Below are positions 10,861 through 23,795 of a DNA stretch of 64,000 bases, piece after piece. The DNA is from Seiridium cupressi (taxonomy: Eukaryota; Ascomycota; Sordariomycetes; Amphisphaeriales; Sporocadaceae). Both the position numbers and the translations under genes were made by a program. The stretch lies in contig JARVKI010000153.1 of NCBI GenBank assembly GCA_036674765.1, positions 1 to 64,000 of the forward strand, written 5' to 3'. Within the stretch, counting starts at the first letter, position 1. Every line of letters begins with the position of its first letter. The notes under the pieces were generated by a model. It ran no database searches and was not told the origin of the DNA. It was given only the letters and a program-made list of their open reading frames with translations.

Positions 10861-13624
10861 ACTAATTATATACCCAATAAGATACTTGTCTCCGTCTCTC
10901 GTAGACAGTAGCGAGTGTCGTAGCTTCCATGGCGTCAGAAAACCACTAGCACGTAACGAGGTGACTGCATACTACACTATTTCTCCTTCAACGGGGGGTG
11001 TGGGCCTATCCCCCGATGAAGGTTGATGCTCCTCAGGCTAGGGAAACCCCCCACTCCTTAGTCAATTCACCACTCTGCCCGGGGACGAACTTCGCTTGCA
11101 TATATGTCGACAGGGGAAGAAACCGAGAAATCGCGGGCTTACTGCCACGTCATGGTACATATGGTACTTGTGGGACAGAGTAATTACCGCCATGAATCCT
11201 TCCGTGCATTGTAGCGGCAACAACAGTGGAGCGCGTTCTTTCGTGTCCCAGCTGTTGCGCAGCATTAGTATCGCGCAAAACCGCGCCAGCCTTCAACCAG
11301 GTATCATGTTACCTATCCCGTCCCAGTTACATGAGCTCCAAACTTTGATTCCTTAAAGTGGACAACTGGTTCGTATTGATCTACTCCACTACGGGCTTTG
11401 CCCTGAACAAGGAAAGGATGAACACCACCCTGGAATGCGTGGAAGTTATGAACAGCCAGGGCAAAGGACGGAGTTGCAAGGTCGCGATTTTTCAAAACTA
11501 ATGCATTCTTTTCAGACTGACGGCTATTGAGTTGGCGGCTGACTGCACTAATTCTATAATTAATCTGGGTGCTCGCGGCACGAGCCGAAGCATTGACGCT
11601 AGGTTTGATAAAGTAGGTGGGCTAATTAGCATTTCTGCGCCAGCGGTCTGAATGGGTTATCGAACCGAGGGTAACAAAAGCTCATACGATTGTCTGGATA
11701 CATGATATATCATCTAGTTAGGTTGAAGTCTGATATAGGTATAATACGATGTGGAGGTTGCGATGGTTACCAGGCGGGGACAGTCGTATTTGACAAATAC
11801 GACACTCCCCCTCTTTTCCAGCCTGGCGGTGATGTAGGAACATGTATTTATATTGTACTACATTCGAGCACTACGAGAAATGACACCCCGATGGTACAAC
11901 TGAGGAACTATTGCTTTCTAGTAGCACACCGCCCTATAGTTCTAACAAATGGAAACACGTGTACACTCTGTGTCCAGGTTACACACTTGATTATAGACGA
12001 GTCAATTTGGTATTTAAGACTGATGATATATTGATGTTTTGACTACTGTCCATATTTCACTGGCCTTGGTTGATCTTTTGGAAAGGCCATTTGTTCATCC
12101 TCGCATAGTATAATTAGATAGAGAATTGAAGCCCACATTTACATCTTTGTTCATTCATTTTACAAAAGCTTTTTAACCTATTAATGATTTGACTTTTATG
12201 TTTCCGATCTCAAATTTCCTGTAGGCATGCATCATTCCTTGAAGCTCAATTTAGATACAATAGATTATGATTAGCAACCAAGGCTGATGTGACGCTCCTT
12301 GGCAACCAGCGGCAAGAAATTATCCCTCGGCAAGCTATTTGTGTACTAACCTAATTTAATCCTGTAGTCCATGTCGTTACACTTGATGGAAGTCGATTGG
12401 ATCCTTTGAGAAATAGATACCATCATCTTAATAAGAATTCTTACAGCCTCACTCAGGCTTACGTAGCCTAGATGGACCGTATTGCATTTTGAGACTAGGT
12501 GAAGAGATCTACCGAGTTGGACGGACAAAGAATAGCCACAATCGGACACAAGGATAATATGGTATGATGTGGATTATTATTGACCAATTTCCCTTTTTGA
12601 ACATGAGTGCTTAGATGCTCCCTGAACTCGAGGACTTTAAGAGAGTATACTCGGGGTCCCATCTGGGAACAGTGATGTTAGAGTTGTCGAGGATCGAAAG
12701 CAACGTTTAATGCAAGGTGAAAAAGAACAAATGGACTATATAGTGACACATTCGCCGCGCATACGTCTGCCCTCGCGAGCAGCACACTTGCGAAGCTTGA
12801 AAACGTGCCGCCCTCTTCATAATCAGTTGCCGGGTTCGATTGGGGCAATAAACCCTTGAAAATCAAGACATACAATGTGGGCACTCTGCTGTCACGTTTC
12901 TGGATTCTGGCTTGTTGAGAAGAGGAATTTCACGAATGCCCGCTTCCAGCGTCATCATGGAGCTGCTCCACAATCAATCAGCGCGGCCGATCTGATCCCG
13001 CAAGGTTCCTTCCGGTCTGTGAGGGGAGTATGGTCATAATTTCCAATGCACTCGTGTGTTCGCCATCTTGCAGCTCGACGACAGCTCTTACAGCAGGTGA
13101 GTCATTCACCGGGAAACGATGGCTCCACAGGGGAAAGGGCGGGGATGATCATCCAAGCAGACCGGGTGCTAGGGAAGTGCCAGCCGAATGTCCAACTAAC
13201 TTCGGTGTCTCTGGCACGCTCCATACTAGGCCACAAGAGGCGGTGCTAAGCTTTCCTCATCCCAGCATGGCCTGCCTTCCTGCATTGGTTGTTGGAAACA
13301 GCTGAGCTTTAGAAGTGTGATCGGCTGCTTTAGAGTCATACTGAAATTTTCCGCGTTGAATAGGCAAGTAGTTCCCCGAGTGAAAAGGTACGTACCGATC
13401 GGCTTCCAAGCACGTATCGCAGGGGGGAGCTCGCGCAATCCCCGCTGCCGAATCGGCCTAAAAGTACGCGGAGCTCCCGCGACAGCTGATTTCCCCGTTC
13501 GCTTGTGTTCAAAGCTACATGTACCTTCAGCTACATTCAATTATACCGTCGTCTGCGCTACGAGAACCGTCCCATTGCTTCACTTCACGTATCCATTCTG
13601 CGCTCCGAGCACCATTTAGCCACT
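10861..13624. other. Gene-poor 2.8 kb between calpain-like and MFS genes
   Basis: Both strands show only ORFs below about 115 codons, none with a recognisable family or consistent introns. It should contain the calpain-like promoter (left edge) and the MFS promoter (right edge). No tandem repeat, tRNA or transposase is apparent. Confidence 0.5.
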
Positions 13625-15386
13625 ATGGACAGCGTCAAGGCCTCCGAGCCTCCTCTGGTGCACACTGGACCTTCAGCAGAGCCCCCCGCCACGATCAATC
13701 CTCCTAGTGACAGCACTGTTGCACCGCTCGACCTTGAGGAAGGCCCCAAGGATCGCACAAAGCTGCGTCTTATAATTATATTGACCGCGCTCTACGTAAT
13801 CATTCCCACCCTTTCAATGTCTAGCAACCAAACCCCTTGCTAACAATGCTTGGCAGCTCGCCCTATTCCTATCTGCGCTCGATACCACTATTATTGCTCA
13901 ATCGATCCCGACAATATGCAACGATCTGGGATCCGCTGCGGGCTACGTCTGGATAGGCGGCGCCTACCTGCTGGCCAACGCTGCCACGGGTCCAATCTGG
14001 GCGAAATGCAGCGACATTTGGGGCCGTAAGATCATACACCTCGCGGCAGTCACGTGGTTTGCACTCGCCAGTATAATTGCAGCGCTGAGTATCAATATGC
14101 CTATGCTAATAGCCGGACGAGCGCTGCAAGGCGTCGCTAGTGGCGGTTTGATACAATTGTCCATGATCATCATGTCAGATCTCTTTAGTGTACGCGAGCG
14201 ATCACTATATATGGGCTTTTCGGGCTTTGTGTGGGCTTTGGCGGGATCAGCTGGACCCCTTATCGGTGGAGCCTTTACGCAGGCCGTCACCTGGCGCTGG
14301 TGTTTCTGGATTAATGTCCCTATATGTGGTCTTACGTTCGGCCTTTCCCTCATTTTCCTCGACGTCAGCAACCCGCGCACCAAGTTGAGCAATGGACTTA
14401 GGGCAGTCGATTGGTTCGGATCCCTTTCCATTCTTGCCATCACAACTCTAGTTCTCCTCGGGTTGGATTTCGGCGGCGATATCTTCCCTTGGAGTAGCCC
14501 GAAGGTCATCTGCCTGATTGTGTTCGGGTTAGTGATGATCGGCTTTTTCCTCTTCAACGAGCAACGACTAGCCAAATATCCCTTGATGCCACTAATCGTA
14601 TTCAAAACCTGGTCAAACAACGCCATTTTTGTCATCGTTTTCGCGCATGGGATGGTCCTCATAGGCATAGAATATTATATGCCCTTGTACTTTCAAAGCG
14701 TGCAACAAGCCTCACCGCTCCGTAGTGGTATCTTGCTGCTTCCATTGATAGTAGTGCAGGCCGTTTGCGAGCTTGTGGCGGGGTTCATGATTCATCGCAC
14801 AGGCCGCTACAGAGAGTTTATATGGGCTGGTGCAGTATCAATGACTCTGGGCACAGGGCTGTACATCATTTTTGGAGCCAACACGTCAATCGCGGTGGTT
14901 ATCGGATTGGAAATCGTTGGTGCTTTCGGCCCAGCACTGATTTTCCAGGCGCCTGTGGTTGCTATTCAGAATACTGTTAGTCAGCGCGATACTGCGGCAG
15001 CCACATCGGCCTTGCTGTTCTCCCGAAGTATTGCAATGTCACTGTCTGTTGTGATTGGTGGCGTGGTTTTCCAAAACAGTATGGATTCTCGGCACTCGTC
15101 CCTTGTTGCTGCTGGCCTCAGCAAATCTGTCCTCGATGCCCTATCTGGTAGCCAGGCGGCAGCGAACGTGGGCATCACGCAGACAATCCAGGATCCTTCG
15201 CAACGTCAAGCAGTCCTAGAAGCTTTCGCTTGGAGTTTGAGAAATATGTTCATACTATATACCGCCTTGGCAGCTACCACTATAGTAGCCAGTATGTTCA
15301 TTAAGCACAAGAAGTTGAACGAGGAGCACACGGAGACGAAGACGGGGATACAGCATTTAACAAGAGGGAAGAATGCTAAGGAGTGA
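13625..15386 (+). CDS. MFS multidrug/toxin exporter, DHA14-like
   Basis: Two exons, 13625-13795 and 13857-15386, with a 61-nt phase-0 intron, encode 566 aa. A hydrophilic N-terminus (~50 aa) is followed by LALFLSALDTTIIAQSIPTI in the first helix, the usual start of 14-helix drug:H+ antiporters. Motif A follows helix 2 as SDIWGRK; the motif-C region is GSAGPLIGGAF; the WRWCFWINVP segment is typical of fungal efflux pumps. It likely exports a small organic toxin across the plasma membrane. The start is the Met of MDSVKAS, because the longer upstream frame lacks a hydrophilic tail of usual length. It ends 181 nt from the convergently transcribed ABCC gene, so both exporters sit tail to tail. The substrate is unknown. 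Confidence 0.9.
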
Positions 15387-15567
15387 TTAGAAAAGAAACA
15401 AGCATAACCTAACTAGCTCACCATGAAGCGTTGACAATATCCCCTACGCACATGCCTTTGCTCGCCTTGAGCCTACTGTTATAACCTTAATCCCCTTTCT
15501 AACGAGTAAGCAAGATTATTTTCCCGAAACCCAATTCTCAATGAATGTTGTTCAACTTCTACTTGAA

Positions 15568-18500
15568 CTAGACTCTGTCTCCTTGTTCTTCCTCCTCCCT
15601 CTCCTCCTCCTCCTCCATCTCCTCATTGCCTTGTCCCATCACGTTCCTCCCAACCTCATGACCAAACAGCTGCTCAGGAGTCCCAGCTTCCACCACCTTG
15701 CCCTTCTCCATGACAAGAATTATATCAGCGTCTCTGATAGTGTCCAGCCGATGAGCTACTGTTATGACAGTATGTGCAGTGAACTCCTCCCTGATTATGC
15801 GTTGCACGAGCGCGTCTGTCCTTTCGTCAACGTTGCTCGTCGCCTCATCCAGTATTAAGATCCGAGATCGATCTTTGAGGAGAAGAGCGCGGGCGAGCCC
15901 AAAGAGTTGGAATTGGCCGTGCGATAATAGAACTTCCTTGAGAGGTGTCCCGAGGAGATCCGTTTCCGTCTTTACTGTGAGGGCGGGTGTGAGGACAGTA
16001 TTTGTGCTAGCGCCGTCAGCGAACAGCGCGGTCCCAGTAGATTCTGCAATATTGCAGGTGCGAGATTTGATGGTGTTCCATAGCTGAACCTTCTCAAGCG
16101 CGGCACTTATTGCCGGGTCAGACACGGTGCCTGAGGGATCAATGTTAAGCCGTATACTGTCATTCAGAGTGAATGTATCCTGCGGGATTGCTATTATCCT
16201 TGCTCGAATCGTCTCCCGTGGCAGATGACATAGATCAAGGCCGTCGATCGTGATGGAACCTGATTCTAGCTCAATCAAACGTAGCATTGCGAGCATCAAA
16301 GTAGATTTTCCGCTAATCGTTCAGGGTTAATATCTTGCGAAATCGCTTTCCGTGGGGCAGGGTGATATACCTTCCAGTACGACCACAAACTCCTACTTTT
16401 TGGCCTGGCAAGATATTCATAGAGATGCCCTTTAAAACGATCATCTGAGGACTATATCAAATTAGTTTCTTCCAATGAGAAAGGGACACAGAGGAATGGA
16501 AGGCGCACTTGTATGCAGCAACGACTTCCTTGAACTCAATGGCACCTTTATCAGGCCATTCTGGAGATGGCTCCAAAATCTCGCATTGCTTGTCTTCTGG
16601 AAGTAGAGTCTCTTGAAGGGTTTTGATGCGGAAGATTGCCCCAAGCGAAGTTTCGAGTTGTGCCCAAGACTGCAAGAAGCGCGTAAGAGTAGTAGAAATA
16701 GTCAAAATGATGTTGAGAGCGATGCCAATCTGTCCTCCAGTCGTGGAGGTCTTGAAAGCAACAGCAAGGCCGACTACCAAGACAGCGAGACCTGCTATCA
16801 ACATGTCAAGCACGAGGGTAAGCCATTGTTGAATAGTGAGCATCATATAGTAGGGCCGTTGGGATATATCCAGGCTCTTAACATTCTGATCGACGGATCG
16901 AGGGTTCCAGCCAAAGGCACGAATATGAGAGATGCCTTCGAGCTACATGGTGTTAGTCTTGATCCTGTTCTATTGAGGGGAATAGCCGGGCATACTGTCT
17001 CTAGAAAGTTTGAGAGAACCTTTGCCCGCAATTCGATGTCTAGGAGTCGAATCTGGCGAGAGGTATGTAGATACAGCTTCTGCAAGAAGTATAAAACCAA
17101 GAAAAATACAGGCATCCCTATGGCTACGAATCCTTGTGTGATGCATAGTAGTACCAATTGGGAAATTACCTTGGAGAACTCTACCGTACAAGTCAGCTGT
17201 GGAGTTATTATACGCATCGAACTTTTGTTCTCTTACGCCAGGCAGAGTTCATCAAAGTAAACGGCAAGGAGTGGTCCACATAGACCATATCTTCAGTGAA
17301 CCTACAGCGCCAGTTAGATGCGGGTTGTGAGAGCGCCCTCGGCCACTTACCGATTCAAGGCTACTCCATTGTCCGTGGTGGCAAAATACGACAAGGGTGC
17401 TCTGAATGGTGATGTGAGTAGTTTGCGGAGACGACATATAGGAAGAATAACAAGGGCTTCAAACCTCATAACTGTCTCCAATAATCGATAGTGAAGGACC
17501 TCTCCGGCTTTAGGAGCAATGAGGATCAACGTCGACCTGAGCGAAATATTAGTTCCTCGACTAGTCGCGCTGTACAGTGGAGAGACTTACCACAACACAG
17601 ACCCAGTGGCGATAAACCCCAAGAGGGATGAGAGAGCATACATCCCCGTATACAACCACATATGCGAACCGCCAGCTTCTGACCATGCCCTGAGTATTGA
17701 TGGTGTGATAGCTGATACAGCTCCGTCTGCAGTATTACAGAAGAAGAAGAAGATCACTACCGGTAGACTAACGCATCTGAAATAATATACTTGGACCAAG
17801 TCAGATAAACAAAACAGAAAACCTCGAAGCTCGGGACATACTGTAAACGGAGAGATTGCCAGTTCTCCTGGCATGATCTGATGTATCGGGTCTTGAGAGG
17901 GGCAGTGTGCCTGGTAGAATTAAGGGCTTATCGTCGACTGCAGTCTGAGTAGATTGCGAGCTTGACTCCTTGACTTGGAGCTTGGCAACAAACCTAGCAG
18001 AAGATTGAATGGCATCCCAACTACCTTGCTCCACGATCTTCGAGTCTGCAAGGACTATGATCGTATCCGCCAGACGTAAATATTGAGCTGATAGGATATT
18101 AATAACTGCGCATGTTACTACTCAACTTGCAGGGGGGCTTACTAGAGTGAGTGATAAGAACCACGGTCATCCCCTGTCTGCGGAGAAGGCCCTTGGGTCC
18201 GAGTAGCATTTCGACAACTTGCGCCTCTGTCTTTGGGTCTAGCGCGCTGAGTACGTCATCGAGAATGATTATCTCGGGTTTTGAGTATACGGCTCGAGCG
18301 AGTGCCTAGCACATATCATGTTAGGCGATCATCGTGAAGCAGAAGACAAAACTAGGCAAACTTACCACTCTTTGTCTCTGTCCGCCGGAAAGTGTAACAC
18401 CGCGGCTCCCGATAACGTTGAAATCTTTGCCGCTCAGTTGTTCGATATCTTCTTGGAGGCCACATGCGTGGATAACGGTGTGGTACCACTCCTCGTCAAT

Positions 18501-20999
18501 CAATCTTTCGCCACCACAGATCGTCGTCTTGATATTATCGTTTATGAGCCAAGGCTTTTGGGCACAGTAACCAATACGTTTTGTCGAAACAGAGATCGAA
18601 CCGTAATCGGGAGTAATATCACCAAGTATGGCTCTGGCTAAGGTTGTCTTGCCCGTTCCCACGGCCCCGCAAATTATGCACAGCGAGCCCCTGTTCAGCT
18701 GTACACTGATCCTGTCCAAACATATATCGGCTGTCACAGCTGGCCGAATCACCACGTTGTCAAGAATCACTGCTGGAGACTTATCAACAGCAGGTTGGCG
18801 GTCCAAGAGGTTTACGTTGGTCTGTCCATTTCCAATTGAACCCGAGGGACGCGAATTCGGCGTCAGCAAAATACGTTTGTCGTCTCGAGATGGTTCGAGT
18901 AGATAATTCTGAACTCTAGTAGCACAACCATAAACTGCGGCGATTTGAGGGAAAAGTCCAAGGAGTATATTGGCGGGCGTTGTTACTAGAGTGATGATGG
19001 CGATTGTTGTGAATGCTGTCGTTGGGTCCAACGACTCCTTTCCGCGAAGATAAGCATCTGCGGCGTAGAATGTCAAAGTCACAGCGGGTGCGAGCATCAC
19101 AATCCCGTTGACTATTGGTGTTAGCAATTGCTTCTTTCAACCGCCGATGGTTGAGGAAATCTTACCCGCTAAGCTGAAGTAGACTACTACCCAACGATAA
19201 GGGAGTCCTGTGACTATATCTGCCACTCTGGAATCTTGAACCTTTGCCATAACAGTGCTAGACATTCCCATCTGGCCAGAATCACGAGTTAAGTTACGAT
19301 CAGGTGCCCAAAGACCGTGAGGCCGAGAAAAACATACCATCTTGATGTTCTTAATGTGATCGATCATAGATGACGTCAACACAATGCGTTCTGTTTTACC
19401 TTCTGCCAGTCCGCCATCAACCCACTGACCACGCTTCCAGCCCATCTAGCAACTTGTGAGAACACTAAGAAAAAGTCATGAGCGCTGCTTCACATCATTT
19501 TGGGCGTTGAGCTGGCACTTACAGAAGACAATGACAAGAGGTGTCAAGCACCACCATCCTAGTTGAGCCCAAAGCATGCCCATGCCGATGAGTAATTCAA
19601 TTGTTTGAGCCCAACTATCTTGACAGAGCCAAGCGAAGTTCTCCAAATTCTCGGTGTCACTGCTCATATGTGTGACAGCTGCCGCGTCGTCGTGGATATC
19701 ATCATGCATTGTCAGACAACGAGCGTGAATAAGTCCAACAAGCGCACCACGGGTCTGGACTTTCATTCTATTGTGACCTTGATAATAGATGCAAAAAGAT
19801 ACCTATTGGCCTCATTAGTATTTGAAGGCTAGTAGTTGACTGGCAAATAGCTCACCCCCAGGCCCACGTAAATGACAAACGCGGCAAGAATGAGGCGAAG
19901 TCCGCTAACATTTTGCCTCTCGATCTCTATGATGGGCTCAGTCACATATCTGATTGTACTATTAATAAACATTGGCTGCGAATAGCGGAAGGGGATCATC
20001 ATTAGTCGAGGTATAGCGTTGAGAAGAAGGCTGCCTTTCAAAAACTTGAACATTGCCCAGAGCAATGCGCCCCCACCACTTGAACCATCATTAGGTTCTG
20101 GTTTAGCTAGAGTCAAGTCAATGGTGGTCTTTGGGAGAGCTAGGGCACATGTCTCTCGTGCTTACAGGTTTCGTGCCACACCTCTTCTATCCGAGCACGC
20201 AAACCCTCTGACTTTAAGCCGTCATCAAAGTCCGGCAAATCAGAATATGTAAGCAGTTTGGAATTGCCTAAGAGTATCAGATCATTAACCCAGACCAGGA
20301 ATGCTCGGTTGAGGTCGCTGCTCGTCTGCTCGATAGGCAACTCCCTATACGGCTCTCTTAGGTAACTTCGTTTACTTCTCAATTCAATAATGAAAAGAAG
20401 TAGACTGAGGCCGAATGCAGCAGCAGGCATAGCCAGAATGGTAGAGCTCCCATGGTGGAGGTAAATTGTTCGCAGCAGGACTCCATGGCATATAATTGAT
20501 GCAACCAGATAGAGTAATACCAAAGTAGAAGGCTTTACAGATCGACCATGCTCAAAGAAGGACAACTGGCAAACTGCAAGCGAAGCTATGAAGAAGGCGA
20601 CGTTAACCAGAATTGTAGGTCCGCCGGAACCTAGAGTAGCCGTCAAGCATAGAAGCAGGGCAATTAATTCCACTCCAACGATAAGCACAGTGAGCACCTG
20701 CAAGGTTGTCAGCAAATTTCCTCCTTTGCCATTCCCCCAAAACACCTCACAGCTTTGATTGCTCCAGTACGGTTAGGTAAGGTTTTGAGACTCGCTCGAT
20801 GTAGCTGAAAGGCTCTGATTGGAGACAACAACAAGAATACAACTGGTGGAGCCAATAGCAGTGCGATTTGAGCATCGGTATAATTGGTCCAAAGACTCCC
20901 GTCGATACTGTGGATTCGAGACAAGAAGCGACTGCCAGGGATGGGAAAACCCCCTTCTTCATGGGAATGGTGCCGAAGCATAGATAGCGAGTTGTCCAT
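15568..20999 (-). CDS. ABCC/MRP-type full ABC exporter
   Basis: Seventeen exons assemble into one frame of 1513 aa. Boundaries: 20751-20999, 20166-20697, 19856-20106, 19494-19802, 19338-19445, 19166-19271, 18366-19111, 18143-18305, 17842-18087, 17591-17789, 17465-17536, 17351-17401, 17237-17301, 16996-17180, 16509-16942, 16371-16451, 15568-16312. The order is TMD0, TMD1, NBD1, TMD2, NBD2. NBD1 has Walker A GAVGTGKTT, signature LSGGQRQR and Walker B IIILDDVLSALD. NBD2 has Walker A GRTGSGKST, signature LSHGQ, Walker B RILILDEATSNVDE and H-loop VAHRLDTI. Such proteins pump anionic conjugates or metabolites out of the cell or into the vacuole. The exon 4/5 junction uses a GTGAAG donor to stay in frame; a nearer GTAAGT would not. 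The acidic C-terminus (EEEEEREEEE) is unusual. An upstream in-frame Met at 21038 is possible. Confidence 0.9.
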
Positions 21000-21675
21000 T
21001 GTAATGCCAGTGCTTTGATAGGATCGAGAGATGATCAAGAGGGTTGGACCGTCGATTAGTCGTCAGGCATGCCACCTCCCTGCTTCAGCTTTCCTTGTGA
21101 CAGGAAAGTTTCGGGAGTGAGCACTCAATTGCCAATAAACTCTGTTCGCCACTGGACGGTCGGTCTGGCCGTTTGCGTTAGTGTGGTTGTAAGAAGAAAG
21201 AGCAACAAGTTACCCAAACAACTAAGTAATGACGGCGGTCAGGTGGCATACAGATACGCTTGAACTTGGCGAAAAGGATCGATTGACGAATACGAAGACG
21301 GTGTAATATGTGATCAACTCCAGAGGAATGCAGATCAAATGCAAATAATGCTTGTAATACTGTGGCGAACGAGACTGAAATGCATATAGGATATACACAC
21401 ACCTTGAGAACAGCCAGTACTTTTTTCTTGAGGTTGAACAATTGAGAGTATAATCCACAATGAATACCACACTCCTTATCTCTGCTATTGCGGACTCTTG
21501 CGAATACTAGAATGTCAAATCCTATTTAAAACCATATTACAGTTGTTGCTGTTGTAAACATCCAATATGTCACAGCTCTCATTTTTTTACATCTCGCACT
21601 GTCGGCTCTTTTCTCTCTTTGCAAAATCCACGGACTCAAATCTACTCTAGCTTGTAATCATATAGCGAGCACGCC
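21000..21675. promoter_or_regulatory. Divergent promoter region, ABCC gene and 405-aa gene
   Basis: About 680 nt separates the start codons of the minus-strand ABCC gene and the plus-strand unknown gene. Nothing coding is supported inside. The arrangement allows shared control of exporter and neighbour; no defined operator could be singled out by eye. Confidence 0.5.
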
Positions 21676-22893
21676 ATGGAGAGTACAGAATCTCAACTCC
21701 AAATAAATCGCTCGCGGGCGGGCCTTCTCGACAGTCTCTTCACAGAGATCACCCGAGAGCTCGCCAAACAAGCTCCGGATTTAGCAGTCATAGCCGCTCT
21801 CCTAAACACCTACAGGACCAGCGGCAACGTGGCTAGGGGAATGGCCAGGGAGACTTCGGCAGGCTATCGAAGGAAGAGACTGGGTCAGCCATCGGGTACG
21901 GTTTGGATAGAGGCAATGCAGTCATATTTCGGAAATGCCGCTTACGGTAGCAAACGCCCATTGGTATTAGCGTGGTCGGCTCCGACCCCGGCTACCATGC
22001 AAATAAGCGACTGGGGAGAAATCCTAATATGGAGTCGGGTACTTGCCGAAAAGCCACTAGATGCCATGGGCTCGGATCATTTCCGCTTTATGGGCCGATT
22101 CCTGCGCTATGGAGAAGCCGCCCCTGACACGTTCGAGATGCTCGCACTCGATGCCTTTGAGGAGCGACTAGCCCTTTCGCGAAAGTACGGAACCTGGTTT
22201 GCCGAGCAAGTCTCGCCGGGCTGGCGTGACGGCACTCCACAGAAGCGCTACAAGGAGCGGTGGGACGGCGGCTATGATCGCCTCGTGTGGAGCTTTGGCA
22301 TCCAGGGCCATCCGCGCGCCGACCAGATCTGGAAGTTGATGAGGGCACGTCTCCCTCGTGACGCTGACCCCGTCACGCACCAATTCCCGCACGATGTCAA
22401 CGACATTGAGCCCGCGCTGCGTCCAGAGACCGAGGCTATCCGCTCGTGGACTTTCGTCTACCAGGGTCTTGAGTTCTCTATTTTCGAAGATCGGCGCCAT
22501 AACTTCTTCCTTTGCCACGCCAGGAGTCGCGATATCCCCGATGTGATCCGTCCACGCCTTGCGGAGCTCTGGCGTGCAACGCTCGATCGGTGTAGGCCGT
22601 ACAGTAAGCGCTTACACTCCCTTGCCGAGTTTGAGTGGCTCTGGTACTGGACAAACCCCTTCGTGCGTGGTGGCGCCACCACTGGCGGGTTGCTCTCGGC
22701 TTTCCTACAGCGATCACTTCGTAACGAGGGGTTGAAGATTAGCATCCCTGATCACTTCGTGCCGCAGGACTTGTATGCGCTGACTAGCGATTGGGTTTCT
22801 TATGTTCGTCAGCGTGTGGTTGAGTTTGCATGTAGCAAAAGGCAGTTGATCACGGTGAGCAATAACGCTCAGAGAAGTGAGGTTGCAACGTGA
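21676..22893 (+). CDS. Intronless 405-aa protein of unknown family
   Basis: A continuous ORF with a good start context (gccATGG), GC-richer than the surrounding intergenic DNA and without introns, unlike the neighbouring multi-exon ABCC and dioxygenase genes. No signal peptide or membrane helix. The N-terminal ~70 residues are helical and polar. The middle is rich in Trp/Arg/Tyr (WSAPTPATMQISDWGEI; YKERWDGGYDRLVW). Near residues 335-360 there is a striking FEWLWYWTNPFVRGGATTGG segment that looks like a conserved functional motif. I cannot place it in a known family. Its position between the ABCC exporter (divergent) and the sulfotransferase (convergent, 71 nt away) suggests a part in the same process. 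An origin by transfer from bacteria is possible but untested. Confidence 0.8.
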   Translation: MESTESQLQINRSRAGLLDSLFTEITRELAKQAPDLAVIAALLNTYRTSGNVARGMARETSAGYRRKRLGQPSGTVWIEAMQSYFGNAAYGSKRPLVLAWSAPTPATMQISDWGEILIWSRVLAEKPLDAMGSDHFRFMGRFLRYGEAAPDTFEMLALDAFEERLALSRKYGTWFAEQVSPGWRDGTPQKRYKERWDGGYDRLVWSFGIQGHPRADQIWKLMRARLPRDADPVTHQFPHDVNDIEPALRPETEAIRSWTFVYQGLEFSIFEDRRHNFFLCHARSRDIPDVIRPRLAELWRATLDRCRPYSKRLHSLAEFEWLWYWTNPFVRGGATTGGLLSAFLQRSLRNEGLKISIPDHFVPQDLYALTSDWVSYVRQRVVEFACSKRQLITVSNNAQRSEVAT

Positions 22894-22964
22894 GAGAGTG
22901 TCATCACAAAGCTCCGCCTTCTCCGGGAAAGGATTAGATACTCAGAATATGTTGTTATATGATT

Positions 22965-23795
22965 TCAATAGTACTTCCAAATCAGTGCTGCCATTCCAGC
23001 AACGGCAGATCCTAAGACCAACGCCATATTCCTAGACGCCTCGTCTGCGTCTCTCATTAAGCTCCCCATGACTTTCTGTACTACTTGATCCAAGGCATTC
23101 CTGTTCGGGAACTCCTCGTCCGGGACATCCCTACCCAAGAACTCACAAAGTGGCCTCCACCCATCTTGTGCCTTCCATCTCAGGACTCTGTCCTTTCCCA
23201 TGCCCTCTGTAACCTCGTCCAGCATTAAGTAATGGTCTTGGTAGGCAGCTTTCGCATTTGTCCTATAGTTCCCTCTGAACAACCCAGCATATGTCATCCT
23301 CATCTCATTCACGTTGACCCAGAACATCTTGGCATGAAACCACACCAGTAGAGGATGAATCCACCCAGCCTGCTTCTCAGCAGTACTCCAGACATTGACC
23401 ACACTTTGATGCCAAGCCTCCACGTCCTCTCTGTAATTGATAACAATTTTCGCCTCGGGATAAGCCTCTATCAGTTCCTTGGCAAAAATGCACGCTGGCA
23501 TATCTGTAACAGCTTCACAATGTCCGAGAACCAGATCAAATTCGGACCGCTTGATGGGTTGGTTGGATGTCTTTAAGGACCAGATATGAACCCAATTCAC
23601 GCAATCGCTAGCGTCGGCGATGTGGTCAAAGCCATGATAGACGTACGAGTACCCGATCCTGTCAAGAGCGACTCGGAGTGAGTCAGTAGCTGTTCGGGGG
23701 AGACCCAGGGCAAGGACTCTCATGGGTTTAGTCCTCGTGCGGTGTTGCGGCTGGAGGGGGTAGATCTGCTGGTATAGCGCGTCGAGAGACATCAT
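22965..23795 (-). CDS. Sulfotransferase-like P-loop protein, tail-anchored
   Basis: An intronless 276-aa protein of the fungal sulfotransferase family (Sulfotransfer_4 type, often mislabelled as NAD-dependent epimerase). The 5'-phosphosulfate loop is VLALGLPRTATDSLRVAL (27-44). The 3'-phosphate-binding strand is VINYREDVEAWHQS (~118-131). A KDRVLRWKAQDGW region follows near the C-terminal helices. Members with these motifs would move sulfate from PAPS to an alcohol, phenol or amine. The last ~20 residues (MALVLGSAVAGMAALIWKYY) form a hydrophobic helix, so the enzyme is probably anchored in the ER membrane facing the cytosol. It is convergent with the unknown 405-aa gene and head-to-head with the dioxygenase gene, 1.3 kb away. 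The fold is clear; activity is inferred. Confidence 0.85.
   Translation of the reverse strand: MMSLDALYQQIYPLQPQHRTRTKPMRVLALGLPRTATDSLRVALDRIGYSYVYHGFDHIADASDCVNWVHIWSLKTSNQPIKRSEFDLVLGHCEAVTDMPACIFAKELIEAYPEAKIVINYREDVEAWHQSVVNVWSTAEKQAGWIHPLLVWFHAKMFWVNVNEMRMTYAGLFRGNYRTNAKAAYQDHYLMLDEVTEGMGKDRVLRWKAQDGWRPLCEFLGRDVPDEEFPNRNALDQVVQKVMGSLMRDADEASRNMALVLGSAVAGMAALIWKYY

Noticed and set aside
13964..14668. 234-codon minus-strand ORF opposite the first MFS gene
   Set aside because: Antisense shadow; it has low-complexity Lys/Arg/Pro-rich sequence without family resemblance.
19440..19522. Apparent frameshift in the ABCC gene at the exon 4/5 junction
   Set aside because: With the GTAAGT donor at 19522 no acceptor keeps the frame, but a GTGAAG donor at 19493 with the TAG acceptor at 19446 gives a 48-nt intron and a continuous frame, so no mutation is needed.
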